A stretch of 64,000 nt of DNA from Nocardia asteroides (GCF_900637185.1 NZ_LR134352.1:4764001-4828000); one strand, 5' to 3'; positions 45,363-54,444 are shown, numbered from the stretch's first letter. Made by a program: numbers and translations. Notes: generated by a model not told the origin, from the letters alone.

Positions 45363-46001
45363 TCAGCCCTTGAGCCAGTCGATGGCGATGGCGACCACGG
45401 CGGCGTTGAAGAAGAAGCTCAGCACGCTGTGCGCGGTGACCCGCCTGCGCATCCCGCGGTCGACCACGGACACGTCCGAGACCGCGAACGAGGTGCCGAT
45501 GGTGAAGGAGAAATAGACGAACTCGGCCAGTTGCGGCACCGCGCACTCGGGGAATTGCAGTCCGCCGCCGGGGAAGAACGCGCGGGCGTAGATCTGCGCG
45601 AACGCGGTGTGCAGCAGCAGCCACGACATCAGGACCGTGGCCGCCGAAACCCCTTGCGTGAGCGGCTCCTCCGCGGCGGCGCTCTTGGCGACGACGAGGA
45701 TCATCCCGGCGGCCAGCCCGGAACCACTGGCGACCAGCGCGATCATGGTGGCGTACCAGCGCGGCCCGATCCACCACCCGGCGAACTCGAGCCCCGGCTC
45801 GTCGGGCAGCCGTCTGCTCAGCAGCGCCCACCCCGCCGCGATGTAGGCCAGCGCGAGCACGTTCCAGACCACCAGCACCCCGATACCGGACCCGCTCCAG
45901 GAGTAGAACAGGAGCCAGACCAGGCCGAGGACGGTCACGCTCAGCTCGAGTATCCACAGCATCCAGACCACCGCGCGGCTCATGCCTGCCAGCTCTACCA
46001 T
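45363..46001 (-). CDS. DUF1345-type membrane protein
   Basis: A 212-residue protein with six or so hydrophobic segments. The C-terminal blocks FSFTIGTSFAVSDVSVVDRGMRRRVTAHSVLSFFFN are typical of the DUF1345 family, whose function is unknown. LHTAFAQIYARAFF is also conserved in this family. Starts at 46001 or ATG 45983 are both plausible. No operon partner. Confidence 0.85.
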   Translation of the reverse strand: MVELAGMSRAVVWMLWILELSVTVLGLVWLLFYSWSGSGIGVLVVWNVLALAYIAAGWALLSRRLPDEPGLEFAGWWIGPRWYATMIALVASGSGLAAGMILVVAKSAAAEEPLTQGVSAATVLMSWLLLHTAFAQIYARAFFPGGGLQFPECAVPQLAEFVYFSFTIGTSFAVSDVSVVDRGMRRRVTAHSVLSFFFNAAVVAIAIDWLKG

Positions 46002-46040
46002 CGCCCGGCCCGGATTCCGCGCCGACGCGGCGGTGGCGCG

Positions 46041-46565
46041 TCAGTGCGGGAAACGCCAGCGGGTGGCGCCGTGCGGATCGGTCAGCGCGACACCGACGGC
46101 GAAGTGGGCGGTGAAGCGGTAGAGATACCAGGGCGCGGGTCCGGCGCTCTGCGCGCTGAACGGCGCGGTGACGGCCTCGCCGGCGCGTTCGGCGGGCCAG
46201 CCGGTGTCGCGGTAGTCGGCGGTGACCCGATCGATCTCGGCGTGGTCGAGAGTGCGCGTGGCGACGCCCTCGACGACCAGGTCGACATCGTCGGGGAAAC
46301 GGAACGACAGCGTGCAGGCCGGATTCGCGGCCAGGTAGCGGGTCTTGTGCGCGGCGGGACCGCTGGTGAAGTAGAAGTGCTCGCCGACCAGGGTCGCGCC
46401 GATGCCCGCCGCGTGCGGCTTGCCGTCCGGACCGACGGTGCCGAGGAACTGGGCGGTCTCCAGCGCGGCCAGGCCGGTCTCGAGCGCGCTGCGCACCCGG
46501 CTCCACGGCAGCTGGTCGGTGCCGTAGATGTTGAGGTCGGTGGCGTCGACGGGGTCGGGCAGCAT
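46041..46565 (-). CDS. Pyridoxamine-phosphate-oxidase-fold flavoprotein
   Basis: A 174-residue split-barrel protein. TAQFLGTVGPDGKPHAAGIGATLVGEHFYFTSGPAAHKTRYLAANP and LSFRFPDDVDLVVEGVATR are the family pattern; RWRFPH ends the protein. ATG 46565 follows AGGAG. FMN, haem or F420 binding is possible; the cofactor is not determinable here. Confidence 0.85.
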   Translation of the reverse strand: MLPDPVDATDLNIYGTDQLPWSRVRSALETGLAALETAQFLGTVGPDGKPHAAGIGATLVGEHFYFTSGPAAHKTRYLAANPACTLSFRFPDDVDLVVEGVATRTLDHAEIDRVTADYRDTGWPAERAGEAVTAPFSAQSAGPAPWYLYRFTAHFAVGVALTDPHGATRWRFPH

Positions 46566-46701
46566 CGGTACTCCTGTTCCCTGGCACACGGCGTGGCGGA
46601 GACTCGCACCGGTTCCCGAGTATAGGCGCGCGAGCGGCTCCGGCAGCCTGCTCGCCGCCGGATGGCTTGCGTATTCGGGCGAAGTTGTGTGTTGTTGAGT
46701 C

Positions 46702-47079
46702 GTGACCAATTCATCCGGAGACGCGTATCCACTCACGGACACGATGACCACCACGACGGCGGTACAGGACGGCGTCACGGTGCTCACGGTGACCGGCGAG
46801 GTCGATCTGGCGACCGCGCCCGCGCTGGACGCCGCCATCGAGGCGATCCTGGCGGGCAAACCCGCGGCGCTGGTGATCGACCTGACCGCGGTCGGCTTCC
46901 TGGCCTCGGCGGGCATGGCGACCCTGGTCGCCGCCCATCAGCGGGCCGGTACGAACACCGCGATCGCGATCGTCGCCGATGGGCCCGCCACCAGCAGGCA
47001 GCTCAAGATGACGAGCCTGGATCAGGTGTTCGCCATGCACACCACGCTGGCCGCCGCGCTGGCATCGTTCACGTCCTGA
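46702..47079 (+). CDS. STAS anti-sigma-factor antagonist (RsbV-like)
   Basis: A 125-residue STAS protein. VTVLTVTGEVDLATAPALDAAI is followed by VIDLTAVGFLASAGMATLVAAH, where Ser69 is the site phosphorylated by anti-sigma kinases. It stands alone without kinase or sigma gene. GTG 46702 is the only start keeping the full domain with a short tail; an internal ATG at 46744 is possible. It could be a target of the PP2C/kinase protein at 4909, but that is inference. Confidence 0.87.
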   Translation: MTNSSGDAYPLTDTMTTTTAVQDGVTVLTVTGEVDLATAPALDAAIEAILAGKPAALVIDLTAVGFLASAGMATLVAAHQRAGTNTAIAIVADGPATSRQLKMTSLDQVFAMHTTLAAALASFTS

Positions 47080-47085
47080 CCCACA

Positions 47086-47126
47086 CGAACGCGCCGCCGC
47101 CCGGAGCGAGGACGGCGGCGCGTTCG
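47086..47126. terminator. Bidirectional terminator
   Basis: A perfect 14-bp stem, CGAACGCGCCGCCG (47086-47099) with CGGCGGCGCGTTCG (47113-47126), 13-base loop. It separates the convergent STAS and LLM genes. Confidence 0.8.
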
Positions 47127-47140
47127 CGTCGGCGGGGGTC

Positions 47141-48178
47141 TCAGCAGAGGCCGCGCAGCTGTTCGATCAGCTTGACCCGGCCCTTGGCGTCCTCGGCCAG
47201 CGGCGTGACGTTGAGGGTGGTGACACCGGCCGCGGCCATGGCCGCGATGCGCTCCTTGACGAAGCTCTCGGTGCCGATCAGCGAGACGTCGCGGACCAGG
47301 TCGTCGGGCACGGCCGACGCGGCGGCCTGCTTGTCACCGGCCAGGTAGAGCTCCTGGATGCGGTCGGCCGCGGCGCCGTAGCCGTACTTGGTGGCCAGCG
47401 TGTGGTAGAAGTTCTTGCCCTTGGCGCCCATGCCGCCGATGTAGAGCGCCAGGTGCGGCTTCACGAACTCCAGCAGCGGGGTCACGTTGTCCCCGATCGC
47501 CAGCGGCGGGCCGGCGAAGATCTCCAGGTCGCCCAGTGCGGGGTCGCGCTTGGCCTTGCCCGCGGCGAGCGCGTCGCCCCACACGTCCTGGGCCTTCTCG
47601 GGCAGGAAGAAGATCGGCTGCCAGCCCTCGGCGACCTCGGCGGCCAGCTCCACGTTCTTCGGGCCGAGCGCGGCCAGCAGCACCGGGATGCGTTCGCGCA
47701 CGGGACGATTGATCAGCTTCAGTTCCTTGCCCAGGCCGGTGCCGCGGTCGGCGGGCAGCGGGATCTGGTAGTACTTGCCCTGGTAGTTGACCTTCTCGCG
47801 ACGCCACACCTGGCGGCAGATCTCCACCAGCTCGCGGGTGCGCCCGATCGGCGCGTCGTAGGGCACGCCGTGGAAGCCCTCGATGACCTGGGGACCGGAG
47901 GCGCCGATGCCGAGGATGAAGCGCCCGTCGGAGACGAAGTCCAGGCCGGCCGCGGTCATCGCGGTGAGGCTGGGGGTCCGGGTGTAGAGCTGCAGGATGC
48001 CCGAGGCCAGCTGCACCCGGTCGGTGCGGGCCGCCAGGTAGCCCAGGGCGCTGACCGCGTCGAACGAATACGCCTCCGGCACGAAGACGATGTCGAGGCC
48101 GGCGCGTTCCAGGTCGGCGACCTCGGCCGCGACCTCCTTGAAACCGCCCGAGTAGTTGATGCTCAATCCGATCCGCAT
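47141..48178 (-). CDS. LLM-class F420-dependent oxidoreductase
   Basis: A 345-residue luciferase-like TIM barrel. MRIGLSINYSGGFKEVAAEVADLERAGLDIVFVPEAYSFDAVS, then LASGILQLYTRTPSLTAMTAAGLD and GRFILGIGASGPQVIEGFHG, are typical of mycobacterial F420-dependent members. ATG 48178 starts the barrel's first strand. The substrate is unknown. It is divergent from the cyclodeaminase-like gene. Confidence 0.9.
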   Translation of the reverse strand: MRIGLSINYSGGFKEVAAEVADLERAGLDIVFVPEAYSFDAVSALGYLAARTDRVQLASGILQLYTRTPSLTAMTAAGLDFVSDGRFILGIGASGPQVIEGFHGVPYDAPIGRTRELVEICRQVWRREKVNYQGKYYQIPLPADRGTGLGKELKLINRPVRERIPVLLAALGPKNVELAAEVAEGWQPIFFLPEKAQDVWGDALAAGKAKRDPALGDLEIFAGPPLAIGDNVTPLLEFVKPHLALYIGGMGAKGKNFYHTLATKYGYGAAADRIQELYLAGDKQAAASAVPDDLVRDVSLIGTESFVKERIAAMAAAGVTTLNVTPLAEDAKGRVKLIEQLRGLC

Positions 48179-48326
48179 GGTCTCAACATAGCCCCGCCGC
48201 CGACAGCCACCCCGACCGGTCGGTCTGTCGCCGGGAGTGCTGGTCGGGCGGGGTACGCGGGCGGCGACCCGGTAGCGTTGACGGCGATTCCCCGCACTTC
48301 TCGCCGCATCGAAAGGCCACCTCGTC

Positions 48327-48986
48327 GTGTCGCAGCCCACCGCCTCGCCGCAGCAGACCACCCCCTCCTTCGGTGCGGTGACCCTGGAGGACTATCTGTC
48401 GCAGCTGGGCGCGAAGGTGCCCGCGCCCGGCGGTGGCGCGGTGGCGGCCCTGCACGCCGCCCAGGCGGCCGCGCTGGTCGCGATGGTCGCGCGCTACACC
48501 ACCCGGGCCAAGGACGCCGCGCACCGGCCGGTCGTCGACCGGATCATCGAGGCCGCCGACGCCGCCCGCACCCGCTCGCTGGCGCTGGCCGATGCCGACG
48601 CCGCCGCGTTCACCGCGGTCGGCGACGCCTACAAGCTGCCCAAGGACACCGAGGCCGACCAGGCCGCCCGGACCGAGGCGATCAACGCCGCCCTGGTCGA
48701 GGCCGCCCGGGTGCCCGCCGCCGTGGTCGACGAGGCCGACGAGATCCTGTCGCTGGCCGCCGAACTGCTGCCGATCGGCAACCCCAACGTGGTCACCGAC
48801 ATCGGCGCCGCGGCCGACGCCGCGCGCGCGGCCGCGCTGAGCTCCCAGCTCAACATCGAGATCAATGTCGGCTCGCTGCCGGCCGCCCTGGGCGACGGTT
48901 TCGCCACCGCCCTGCTGCGCGTCGAGACCATCGCCGCCCGGGCCGACGCGCTGCACGCCGACGTCCTGCACGCCGTCCGGGGCTGA
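48327..48986 (+). CDS. Cyclodeaminase/cyclohydrolase (FTCD-C/FchA) family protein
   Basis: A 219-residue helical protein. TLEDYLSQLGAKVPAPGGGAVAALHAAQAAALVAMVARYT is the N-terminal signature, and IGNPNVVTDIGAAADAARAAALSSQLNIEIN the C-terminal one. The family includes formiminotetrahydrofolate cyclodeaminase and the methenyltetrahydrofolate cyclohydrolase FchA. A nearby FolD (52505) lacks the cyclohydrolase lysine, so an FchA role is attractive. Start GTG 48327 lies after AGGCC; no nearer site. Confidence 0.85.
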   Translation: MSQPTASPQQTTPSFGAVTLEDYLSQLGAKVPAPGGGAVAALHAAQAAALVAMVARYTTRAKDAAHRPVVDRIIEAADAARTRSLALADADAAAFTAVGDAYKLPKDTEADQAARTEAINAALVEAARVPAAVVDEADEILSLAAELLPIGNPNVVTDIGAAADAARAAALSSQLNIEINVGSLPAALGDGFATALLRVETIAARADALHADVLHAVRG

Positions 48987-48987
48987 C

Positions 48988-49878
48988 TCACACCGCGGTC
49001 AGCACGATCTTGCCGCGCACCCCGCCCGCCTCGCCGAGCCGATGCGCCGCGGCGAGTTCGGCCAGCGGCAGGACGGCCGCAATGTGCACGGCCAGATCGC
49101 CGCGGGCGACGGTGGCGGCGAGCTCGGTCAGCGCCCTCGTCGCCGGCGCCACCCGGAACCGGGTCACCCGCGCGTCCGGGTGGATGTCCGGGCCCTCGGC
49201 GGCGATCACCCGCCCGGCCGGGCTCAGCACCCGCAGCGATCGGTCGGTGGTGTCGTCGCCGATCAGTTCCAGCACCAGGTCGATGTCACGCACGCCGCTG
49301 GTGAAATCCGCTGTGCGGTAGTCGATCAGCTCCGCGGCGCCGAGGGCGCGCAACGCGCCATGATGCTCGGCCCGGGCGGTGCCTGCGACCCAGGCTCCGC
49401 GCCGCGCCGCGAGCTGGACCGCCAGATGCCCGACACCGCCCGCGGCCCCGTGAATCAGCACCCGCTCCCCCGCGCGCACCGACGACAGCGTCTGCCAGGC
49501 GGTGAGCCCGGCCACCGGCAGCGCCGCCGCCACCACCGGATCGAGGGAATCCGGCACCGGAGCGAGCCGATCCTGGTGGGCCACCACGTATTCGGCGTTC
49601 GCACCGCCGAACACGATGCCGTACACCGCGTCGCCGACCGCGAACCGGTGCGCGGCGTCGCCGCGCTCGACGACGACACCCGACACATCCAGTCCCAGGA
49701 CGAGCGGCGGTGGCCCCAGGGTGCGGTTGTGGCCGCTGCGCAGCTTGCGGTCGGCGGCGTTCACGCTTGTCGCCAGCACGCGCAGCAACACCTCCCCCGG
49801 CCCGGGTTCGGGGCGCGGCACCTCCACCCGTTCGAACACGTCCGGTCCACCGATTGCCGTCTGCGCGATCTGCCACAT
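48988..49878 (-). CDS. Quinone-oxidoreductase-like MDR dehydrogenase
   Basis: A 296-residue zinc-independent medium-chain reductase. GPGEVLLRVLATSVNAADRKLRSG, GLDVSGVVVERG and the NADPH loop VLIHGAAGGVGHLAVQLA are visible. ATG 49878. It is divergent from the HxlR regulator, with direct repeats between them, and is the likely target of that regulator. Substrate unknown, probably quinones or enones. Confidence 0.9.
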   Translation of the reverse strand: MWQIAQTAIGGPDVFERVEVPRPEPGPGEVLLRVLATSVNAADRKLRSGHNRTLGPPPLVLGLDVSGVVVERGDAAHRFAVGDAVYGIVFGGANAEYVVAHQDRLAPVPDSLDPVVAAALPVAGLTAWQTLSSVRAGERVLIHGAAGGVGHLAVQLAARRGAWVAGTARAEHHGALRALGAAELIDYRTADFTSGVRDIDLVLELIGDDTTDRSLRVLSPAGRVIAAEGPDIHPDARVTRFRVAPATRALTELAATVARGDLAVHIAAVLPLAELAAAHRLGEAGGVRGKIVLTAV

Positions 49879-49895
49879 GCGTTCCAGTCTGGGCG

Positions 49896-49942
49896 CCGTG
49901 GTATCTCCGGGGAAGTAGGCACCTTTCCGATACCGTGGTACC
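49896..49942 (+). promoter_or_regulatory. Direct repeats between the MDR and HxlR genes
   Basis: CCGTGGTATC (49896-49905) and CCGTGGTACC (49933-49942) repeat with nine of ten bases identical, 37 bases apart (start to start). They fill the 66-bp divergent gap and are candidate HxlR binding sites. Confidence 0.4.
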
Positions 49943-49944
49943 TC

Positions 49945-50382
49945 ATGGATACTGTCCCGACGCCCGGCGACCGTGACGGCTCGGTCGAGGCCTTCCTGCG
50001 CGACTGCCCGGCCCGGCAGCTACTGGCCGTGCTCGCCGACAAGTGGGTACTGCTGGTCTTGGGAACGCTGCGGGCGGCCCAGGGTCCGGTGCGGTTCAAC
50101 GAGCTGCGCAGGCGGCTCGACGGCATCACCCAGAAGATGCTCACCAAAACCCTGCGTGACCTGGAACGCGACGGGCTCGTGCGGCGCACCGTGTACCCGA
50201 CGGTGCCGCCGCGGGTCGAGTACGCCATCACCCCGCTCGGCACCGACCTCGGCCGGATCAGCCACGCCATGGGCGCCTGGGTGGTCCGGCATCAGCACGA
50301 GATCACCGCGGCCAGAGCCGAATTCGACGCCGCGCGGGCGGTCGCGCCGGTCCCGCTGCCCGGGCCGGGCCGGCTCGGCTGA
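49945..50382 (+). CDS. HxlR-family transcriptional regulator
   Basis: A 145-residue winged-helix regulator: CPARQLLAVLADKWVLLVLGTL, then RFNELRRRLDGITQKMLTKTLRDLERDGLVRRTVYPTVPPRVEY and LTPLG-like ITPLGTDL. ATG 49945. The Cys in DCPARQ is at the place used for redox or electrophile sensing in several HxlR members. The family usually controls a divergent oxidoreductase, as here. Confidence 0.92.
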   Translation: MDTVPTPGDRDGSVEAFLRDCPARQLLAVLADKWVLLVLGTLRAAQGPVRFNELRRRLDGITQKMLTKTLRDLERDGLVRRTVYPTVPPRVEYAITPLGTDLGRISHAMGAWVVRHQHEITAARAEFDAARAVAPVPLPGPGRLG

Positions 50383-50542
50383 ACCGGTATCGATGTGGGA
50401 TCGATTTCCAGGGCGCATGACCTGCACGAACACAAGACGACACTCCGATGGGCCCGTCGGCCGTTATCACTTCGATAGGTCTAGTTGATCATGGCGGCCT
50501 AGACTTGGAATCCGCCTACGAGTGACTGAAGGGGTGGCGTTT

Positions 50543-51295
50543 ATGAAGAACGCACTTCGTTTCCTGTTCGTCGCGACCATGGCGGCACTCCTCGCCGCGT
50601 TCTGGTCCGGAGCCGCGTCGGCGGCCCTGATCGGCACAACCCCGACCGCGACGGTCACCGCGATCTCCCCGGCGAACGGACAGCTCGTCGGCGTCGCGGC
50701 GCCGGTCACGTTCACCTTCGCCGCCCCGGTCACCGACCGCGCGGCCGCCGAGCGCACCGCGACGATCCGCTCGACCGAGGCGCTGCCCGGCACCTTCGCC
50801 TGGGTGAACAACACCGAGCTGCGCTGGACGCCGTCGGCGAATCTGCCCGCCAGCGCACCGATCTCGGTGCAGTTCGGCAATCTGCGCACCGAGTTCCAGA
50901 CCAACGGCGGCGTGTACGCCGAGGCGAACCTGTCGGCGCACACCTTCACCGTCAGCATCGGCGGCCAGGTGGTGCGGAACATGCCCGCCTCGATGGGCAA
51001 GCCCGGTTTCGAAACGCCGACGGGCAATTTCACCGTGCTGGAGAAGTTCCGCTCGGTGGTGTTCGACTCGCGCACGATCGGCATTCCGCTCGACGACCCC
51101 GAGGGTTACATCATCGACGGTGAATGGGCCGAGCGCCTCACCTGGGGTGGCGTTTTCGTGCACTCGGCACCGTGGTCGGTGGACTCGCAGGGTTATGCCA
51201 ATGTCAGCCACGGCTGCATCAATCTCTCCCCCGACGACGCGGCCTGGTACTACGAGAATGTCGGGATCGGTGACCCGGTCTACATTCACTGGTGA
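50543..51295 (+). CDS. L,D-transpeptidase (YkuD) with signal peptide
   Basis: A 250-residue secreted cell-wall enzyme. The signal peptide is about residues 1-27 (ends AASA). Residues 35-125 are an Ig-like domain as in mycobacterial Ldt proteins. The YkuD domain has His207 in VFVHSAPWS and the catalytic motif SHGCINLS with His223 and Cys225. ATG 50543 has AAGGGG upstream. It forms 3-3 peptidoglycan cross-links. It is not an LdtB-type lipoprotein, as no lipobox is visible. Confidence 0.93.
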   Translation: MKNALRFLFVATMAALLAAFWSGAASAALIGTTPTATVTAISPANGQLVGVAAPVTFTFAAPVTDRAAAERTATIRSTEALPGTFAWVNNTELRWTPSANLPASAPISVQFGNLRTEFQTNGGVYAEANLSAHTFTVSIGGQVVRNMPASMGKPGFETPTGNFTVLEKFRSVVFDSRTIGIPLDDPEGYIIDGEWAERLTWGGVFVHSAPWSVDSQGYANVSHGCINLSPDDAAWYYENVGIGDPVYIHW

Positions 51296-51402
51296 GTAAT
51301 TCCCTCGTGGCATTCGCCGATCCCACCGTCAGCGCAGTATCGTGCCCGTAACGAAATCGTTGTGGGACGAACTGACGGCGACAGCCTGATGAAGGTGGGG
51401 CG

Positions 51403-52476
51403 ATGGATCGACCGGATGCGCACAGACCGATCGGGGCACGGCAGCAGGACCCGGGATCGGCCGGTGTGCCGTTCACCGCTGCCGGATCCCGGCGCCCCGG
51501 TCGCGATCTGGGTGCGCCGCGCCCCCGCCGGCTGACCGAGCAATCCGGTCCGCAACCGGTCACCGGACCGCGCCATCGCATCGCCGGTGGTCCGACGACG
51601 CCCGCGGGCATCCCGGTGATCTCCCTGTCCGCGGTCCACGCCACCGAGCCCGAGGCGCGGCCCGCGCCGCTGCGCAGTCTCGCCCCCGCGGACAACTACG
51701 CCACCGATCGGCTGCCCATCGTCGGCGGACCGTTCGATCCCGGTGCGCGCCACGCCCTTCCGGAACCGGACAACGGCCCCAGCACCGACAAACTGCCGAT
51801 CATCACCCCCGACACGCGCGCCCCCGTGGTTGCGGGCACCTGGGCCGACTGGGTCGCGGCCACGGCGGAACCCGAGCGCCCGGCCCCCGACTACGGCGGC
51901 GACGACGAGGTCTTCGCGCGGATGATCGACCGATCCCGGCGCCGCCGTCGTCCGCCGCGGTGGGCCGCGCCGCTGGCCGCGTCGGTGGCGGGCGCGCTGC
52001 TGATCGGCGGCGGCTACTACCAGTTGCGAGGTCCGGCACCGGAGTCCGCGGCCGCGAGCACGCCGATCGAGCCCGCGCCGGCGAGCGCGGTACCGGTCGC
52101 CGGGAGCTGCCCGCCCGAACAGGTCGGCAGCAAGATCCAGGGCAACGGGCCGGGCGGCACCGAGAACGGCGTCGCCGCGATCCTGGCCTTCCAGCACGCG
52201 TATTACGTGGCGCGCTCTGGTGATCAGGCCAGGACACTCGTCTCCGGTGACGCCGCGCTCCCCTCGGGCACCGCGATCCAGGCCGGGATCGACACGATTC
52301 CGGTGGGCACCACGCACTGCCTGTCGATCACGCCCGCCGCGTTCGCCGGTCAGTACTTCGTGGTGATCACCGAGTTCCGGCCCGATTCCGCGCCGATCAT
52401 CTACAACCCGCAGCTGGTGGGCACCGCCAAGGTGGGCGGCAAGTATCTGATCACCTCGATCGGGCCGGTCCGCTAG
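51403..52476 (+). CDS. Single-pass membrane protein of unknown function
   Basis: A 357-residue protein. The first 170 residues are low-complexity, Pro/Arg-rich and cytoplasmic, with a repeat-like motif (TDRLPIVGGP and TDKLPIITPD). A basic run SRRRRRPPR precedes a membrane segment at about 188-206. The C-terminal 150 residues are outside and carry two cysteines (GSCPPE and THCLSI) that may pair, plus an SNTF2-like fold hint (AILAFQHAYYVARSGD). No family with known function is recognised. ATG 51403 follows GAAGGTGG. Confidence 0.75.
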   Translation: MDRPDAHRPIGARQQDPGSAGVPFTAAGSRRPGRDLGAPRPRRLTEQSGPQPVTGPRHRIAGGPTTPAGIPVISLSAVHATEPEARPAPLRSLAPADNYATDRLPIVGGPFDPGARHALPEPDNGPSTDKLPIITPDTRAPVVAGTWADWVAATAEPERPAPDYGGDDEVFARMIDRSRRRRRPPRWAAPLAASVAGALLIGGGYYQLRGPAPESAAASTPIEPAPASAVPVAGSCPPEQVGSKIQGNGPGGTENGVAAILAFQHAYYVARSGDQARTLVSGDAALPSGTAIQAGIDTIPVGTTHCLSITPAAFAGQYFVVITEFRPDSAPIIYNPQLVGTAKVGGKYLITSIGPVR

Positions 52477-52488
52477 ACCCGATCGAGG
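52454..52488 (+). terminator. Terminator spanning a stop codon
   Basis: An 11-bp perfect stem, CCTCGATCGGG (52454-52464) with CCCGATCGAGG (52478-52488), 13-base loop that includes the TAG stop (52474-52476). It lies between convergent genes, 17 bases before the folD end. Confidence 0.6.
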
Positions 52489-52504
52489 ACGGCGGGTAAC
52501 CCGC

Positions 52505-53356
52505 TCAGGCGCGGGCCTTCTCGGCCGCGACGACCACGTGGCGCATCAGCAGCGCGGTGGTGACCGGGCCGACGCCGCCGGGGACCGGGCTCAGCGCCGC
52601 GGCCTTGCCCTGCACCGAGGCCGCGTCCACGTCGCCCACGATGCCGCCGTCGGCGGCCTCGTTGGTGCCCACGTCGATCACCACGGCGCCGTCGGCGATG
52701 TGCTTGCCGGTGACCAGCCCGATCCGGCCCGCGGCCGCGACCACGATCTCGGCGGGGGTGGTCACCGCGGCCAGATCGGCGGTACGCGAATGCGCGACGG
52801 TCACCGTCGCGTTCCTGGCCAGCAGCAGCTGCGCGAGCGGCTTGCCGACGATGTTGGACCGGCCGACGACGGTCACCGGGCGGCCCTCCAGCGCGATGCC
52901 ATGGTGCGCGAGCAGTTCCACGACCGCCTCGGAGGTGGCGGGCACGAAACCGTCCAGGCCGGCGGCGAGCAGACCCAGTGACAGCGGGCTGACACCGTCG
53001 ACGTCCTTGTGCGCGGCGATCGCCGAACTCACGTCGTCGAGGCTGACGCCCGCGGGCAGCGGCGTCTGCAGCATGATCGCGTCGGTGGCCGGGTCGGCGC
53101 TGCGCGCGGTGAGCTCGGCGCGGATCGCCTCGGCGCTCGCGTCGGCGCCCAGATCGATGCGCTCGCAAGCGATTCCGAGGCGTTCGGCGGCCTTGCGCAG
53201 CGAGTTCACGTACCAGGCGCTGGCCGGGTCGTCGTTGGCGACGATCAGCGCCAGCGTGGGCGCGGTGCCCGCGGCGGTGAGCGCGGCGGCGCGCTCCTTC
53301 GTGTCGGCGTTGATGGCGGCGGCGAGTTCCTTGCCGGTCAGCGAAGCGGTATCCAC
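52505..53356 (-). CDS. folD: FolD-like methylenetetrahydrofolate dehydrogenase lacking the cyclohydrolase lysine
   Basis: A 283-residue FolD-family protein. AIMLQTPLPAGV and AAHKDVDGVSPLSLG keep the folate-site Gln and Asp, VVGRSNIVGKPLAQLLL and SPVPGGVGPVTTALL the NADP part. The catalytic motif Y-x3-K is replaced: WYVNSLRKAAERLGI has Leu where Lys is needed for cyclohydrolase activity (human Lys56). Family knowledge: changing this Lys abolishes cyclohydrolase but not dehydrogenase activity. The loop after the Asp is also unusual (PATSEA for PCTP). It is therefore probably a dehydrogenase-only paralogue. ATG 53356. Confidence 0.85.
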   Translation of the reverse strand: MDTASLTGKELAAAINADTKERAAALTAAGTAPTLALIVANDDPASAWYVNSLRKAAERLGIACERIDLGADASAEAIRAELTARSADPATDAIMLQTPLPAGVSLDDVSSAIAAHKDVDGVSPLSLGLLAAGLDGFVPATSEAVVELLAHHGIALEGRPVTVVGRSNIVGKPLAQLLLARNATVTVAHSRTADLAAVTTPAEIVVAAAGRIGLVTGKHIADGAVVIDVGTNEAADGGIVGDVDAASVQGKAAALSPVPGGVGPVTTALLMRHVVVAAEKARA

Positions 53357-53526
53357 GGTGCATCAGCTTATCCGCCGCAACCCGCGGCGCCGACCACCGG
53401 GCGGCGACGCGCGGAAGGTCGTCGGGGTGCTCGGCGCCGGGGCGGCCCGGCCGTAGGGTGTCGGCAGCTCTGCCACCAGCTCTGCCAGCACGTACCGAAC
53501 CGTTCGCGGGAAGGGTGTCGACTGTC

Positions 53527-54399
53527 GTGAAGTTCTCGAGGCATTGGAAACAGCTGGCCGCCGCGGCCGCCGCGGTAGCCGCGGTCACCTCCGCCGGTGT
53601 CGCCCCCGCCGCCGCGGAAGCGGACGTGACGGCGCTGTACAACTCCGCTCAGCGGCATTTCACCGACGGTGACGACGCCGCGGGGCGCGCCGATCTGCGC
53701 GCCCTCATCGCCGCCGACCCCAACGATGTCGACGCACTGGCCCTGCAGGCCATCTGGTCGCACTACGCGGGCGACCCCGCCGCGGTCGGCGAGGCGATGG
53801 CGCGGCTCGGCGCGATCGACGGCGGCATGGCGGCGGGCACCTCGAATGTGTTGCGCGCGGTCACCGCGGCGGCCTCGACCCTGCCCAATCCCCTGCCCGC
53901 GCTGATCGGCCCGCAGACCGGCATCGTGGTGCTGGGCTACGGCCTGCTGCCCGACGGCGCGCTGCGCCCCGAGCTGGAGAACCGGCTCACCGCGGCCTGG
54001 TTGCAGGCGGTCGCCGCGCCGTTCTCGCCGGTGGTGGTCACCGGCGGCAACCCGCAGAACGGGGTGTCCGAGGCGGAGGCGATGCGGCGCTGGCTGGTCG
54101 GGCGCGGATTGCCGAACGAGCGCATCCATGTGGAGGATCGGGCCGGTTCCACGGTGCAGAACGCGCTGTTCAGCACCCGGCTGCTGCGCGATATCGGCGC
54201 GACCAGCGCGGTCGTGGTGACCTCGCCGAACCACATCCGGCGCGCGGTCGCCGATTTCCTGGTGGCCGGTACGAACGTGGTGGGCGCGATGACCTCGCTC
54301 GAGCAGCTGGTCTCCCAGCTGCCGCCGCCCGCGCGCATCGCCCAGCGCGGCATCTACCTGGACGCGACCCGCACGTTCGAGCTCGACACCGCGCGCTGA
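53527..54399 (+). CDS. Secreted DUF218/YdcF-like protein
   Basis: A 290-residue protein. A signal peptide (about 1-30, ending APAAAEA) leads to a small TPR-like helical region. The DUF218 domain (about 130-280) follows, with TGIVVLGYGLLPDGALRPELENRLTAAWLQ, VVVTGGNPQNGVSEAEAMRRWLVGRGLP and AVVVTSPNHIRRA. GTG 53527 is used because GGAAGGG lies upstream; the frame start at 53458 has none. Members act on envelope or lipid substrates, but the function here is unknown. Confidence 0.85.
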   Translation: MKFSRHWKQLAAAAAAVAAVTSAGVAPAAAEADVTALYNSAQRHFTDGDDAAGRADLRALIAADPNDVDALALQAIWSHYAGDPAAVGEAMARLGAIDGGMAAGTSNVLRAVTAAASTLPNPLPALIGPQTGIVVLGYGLLPDGALRPELENRLTAAWLQAVAAPFSPVVVTGGNPQNGVSEAEAMRRWLVGRGLPNERIHVEDRAGSTVQNALFSTRLLRDIGATSAVVVTSPNHIRRAVADFLVAGTNVVGAMTSLEQLVSQLPPPARIAQRGIYLDATRTFELDTAR

Positions 54400-54444
54400 G
54401 CCCGCCGCGGGAAAACCGGTTGCCCGGCACGGGACAATCGCTGC

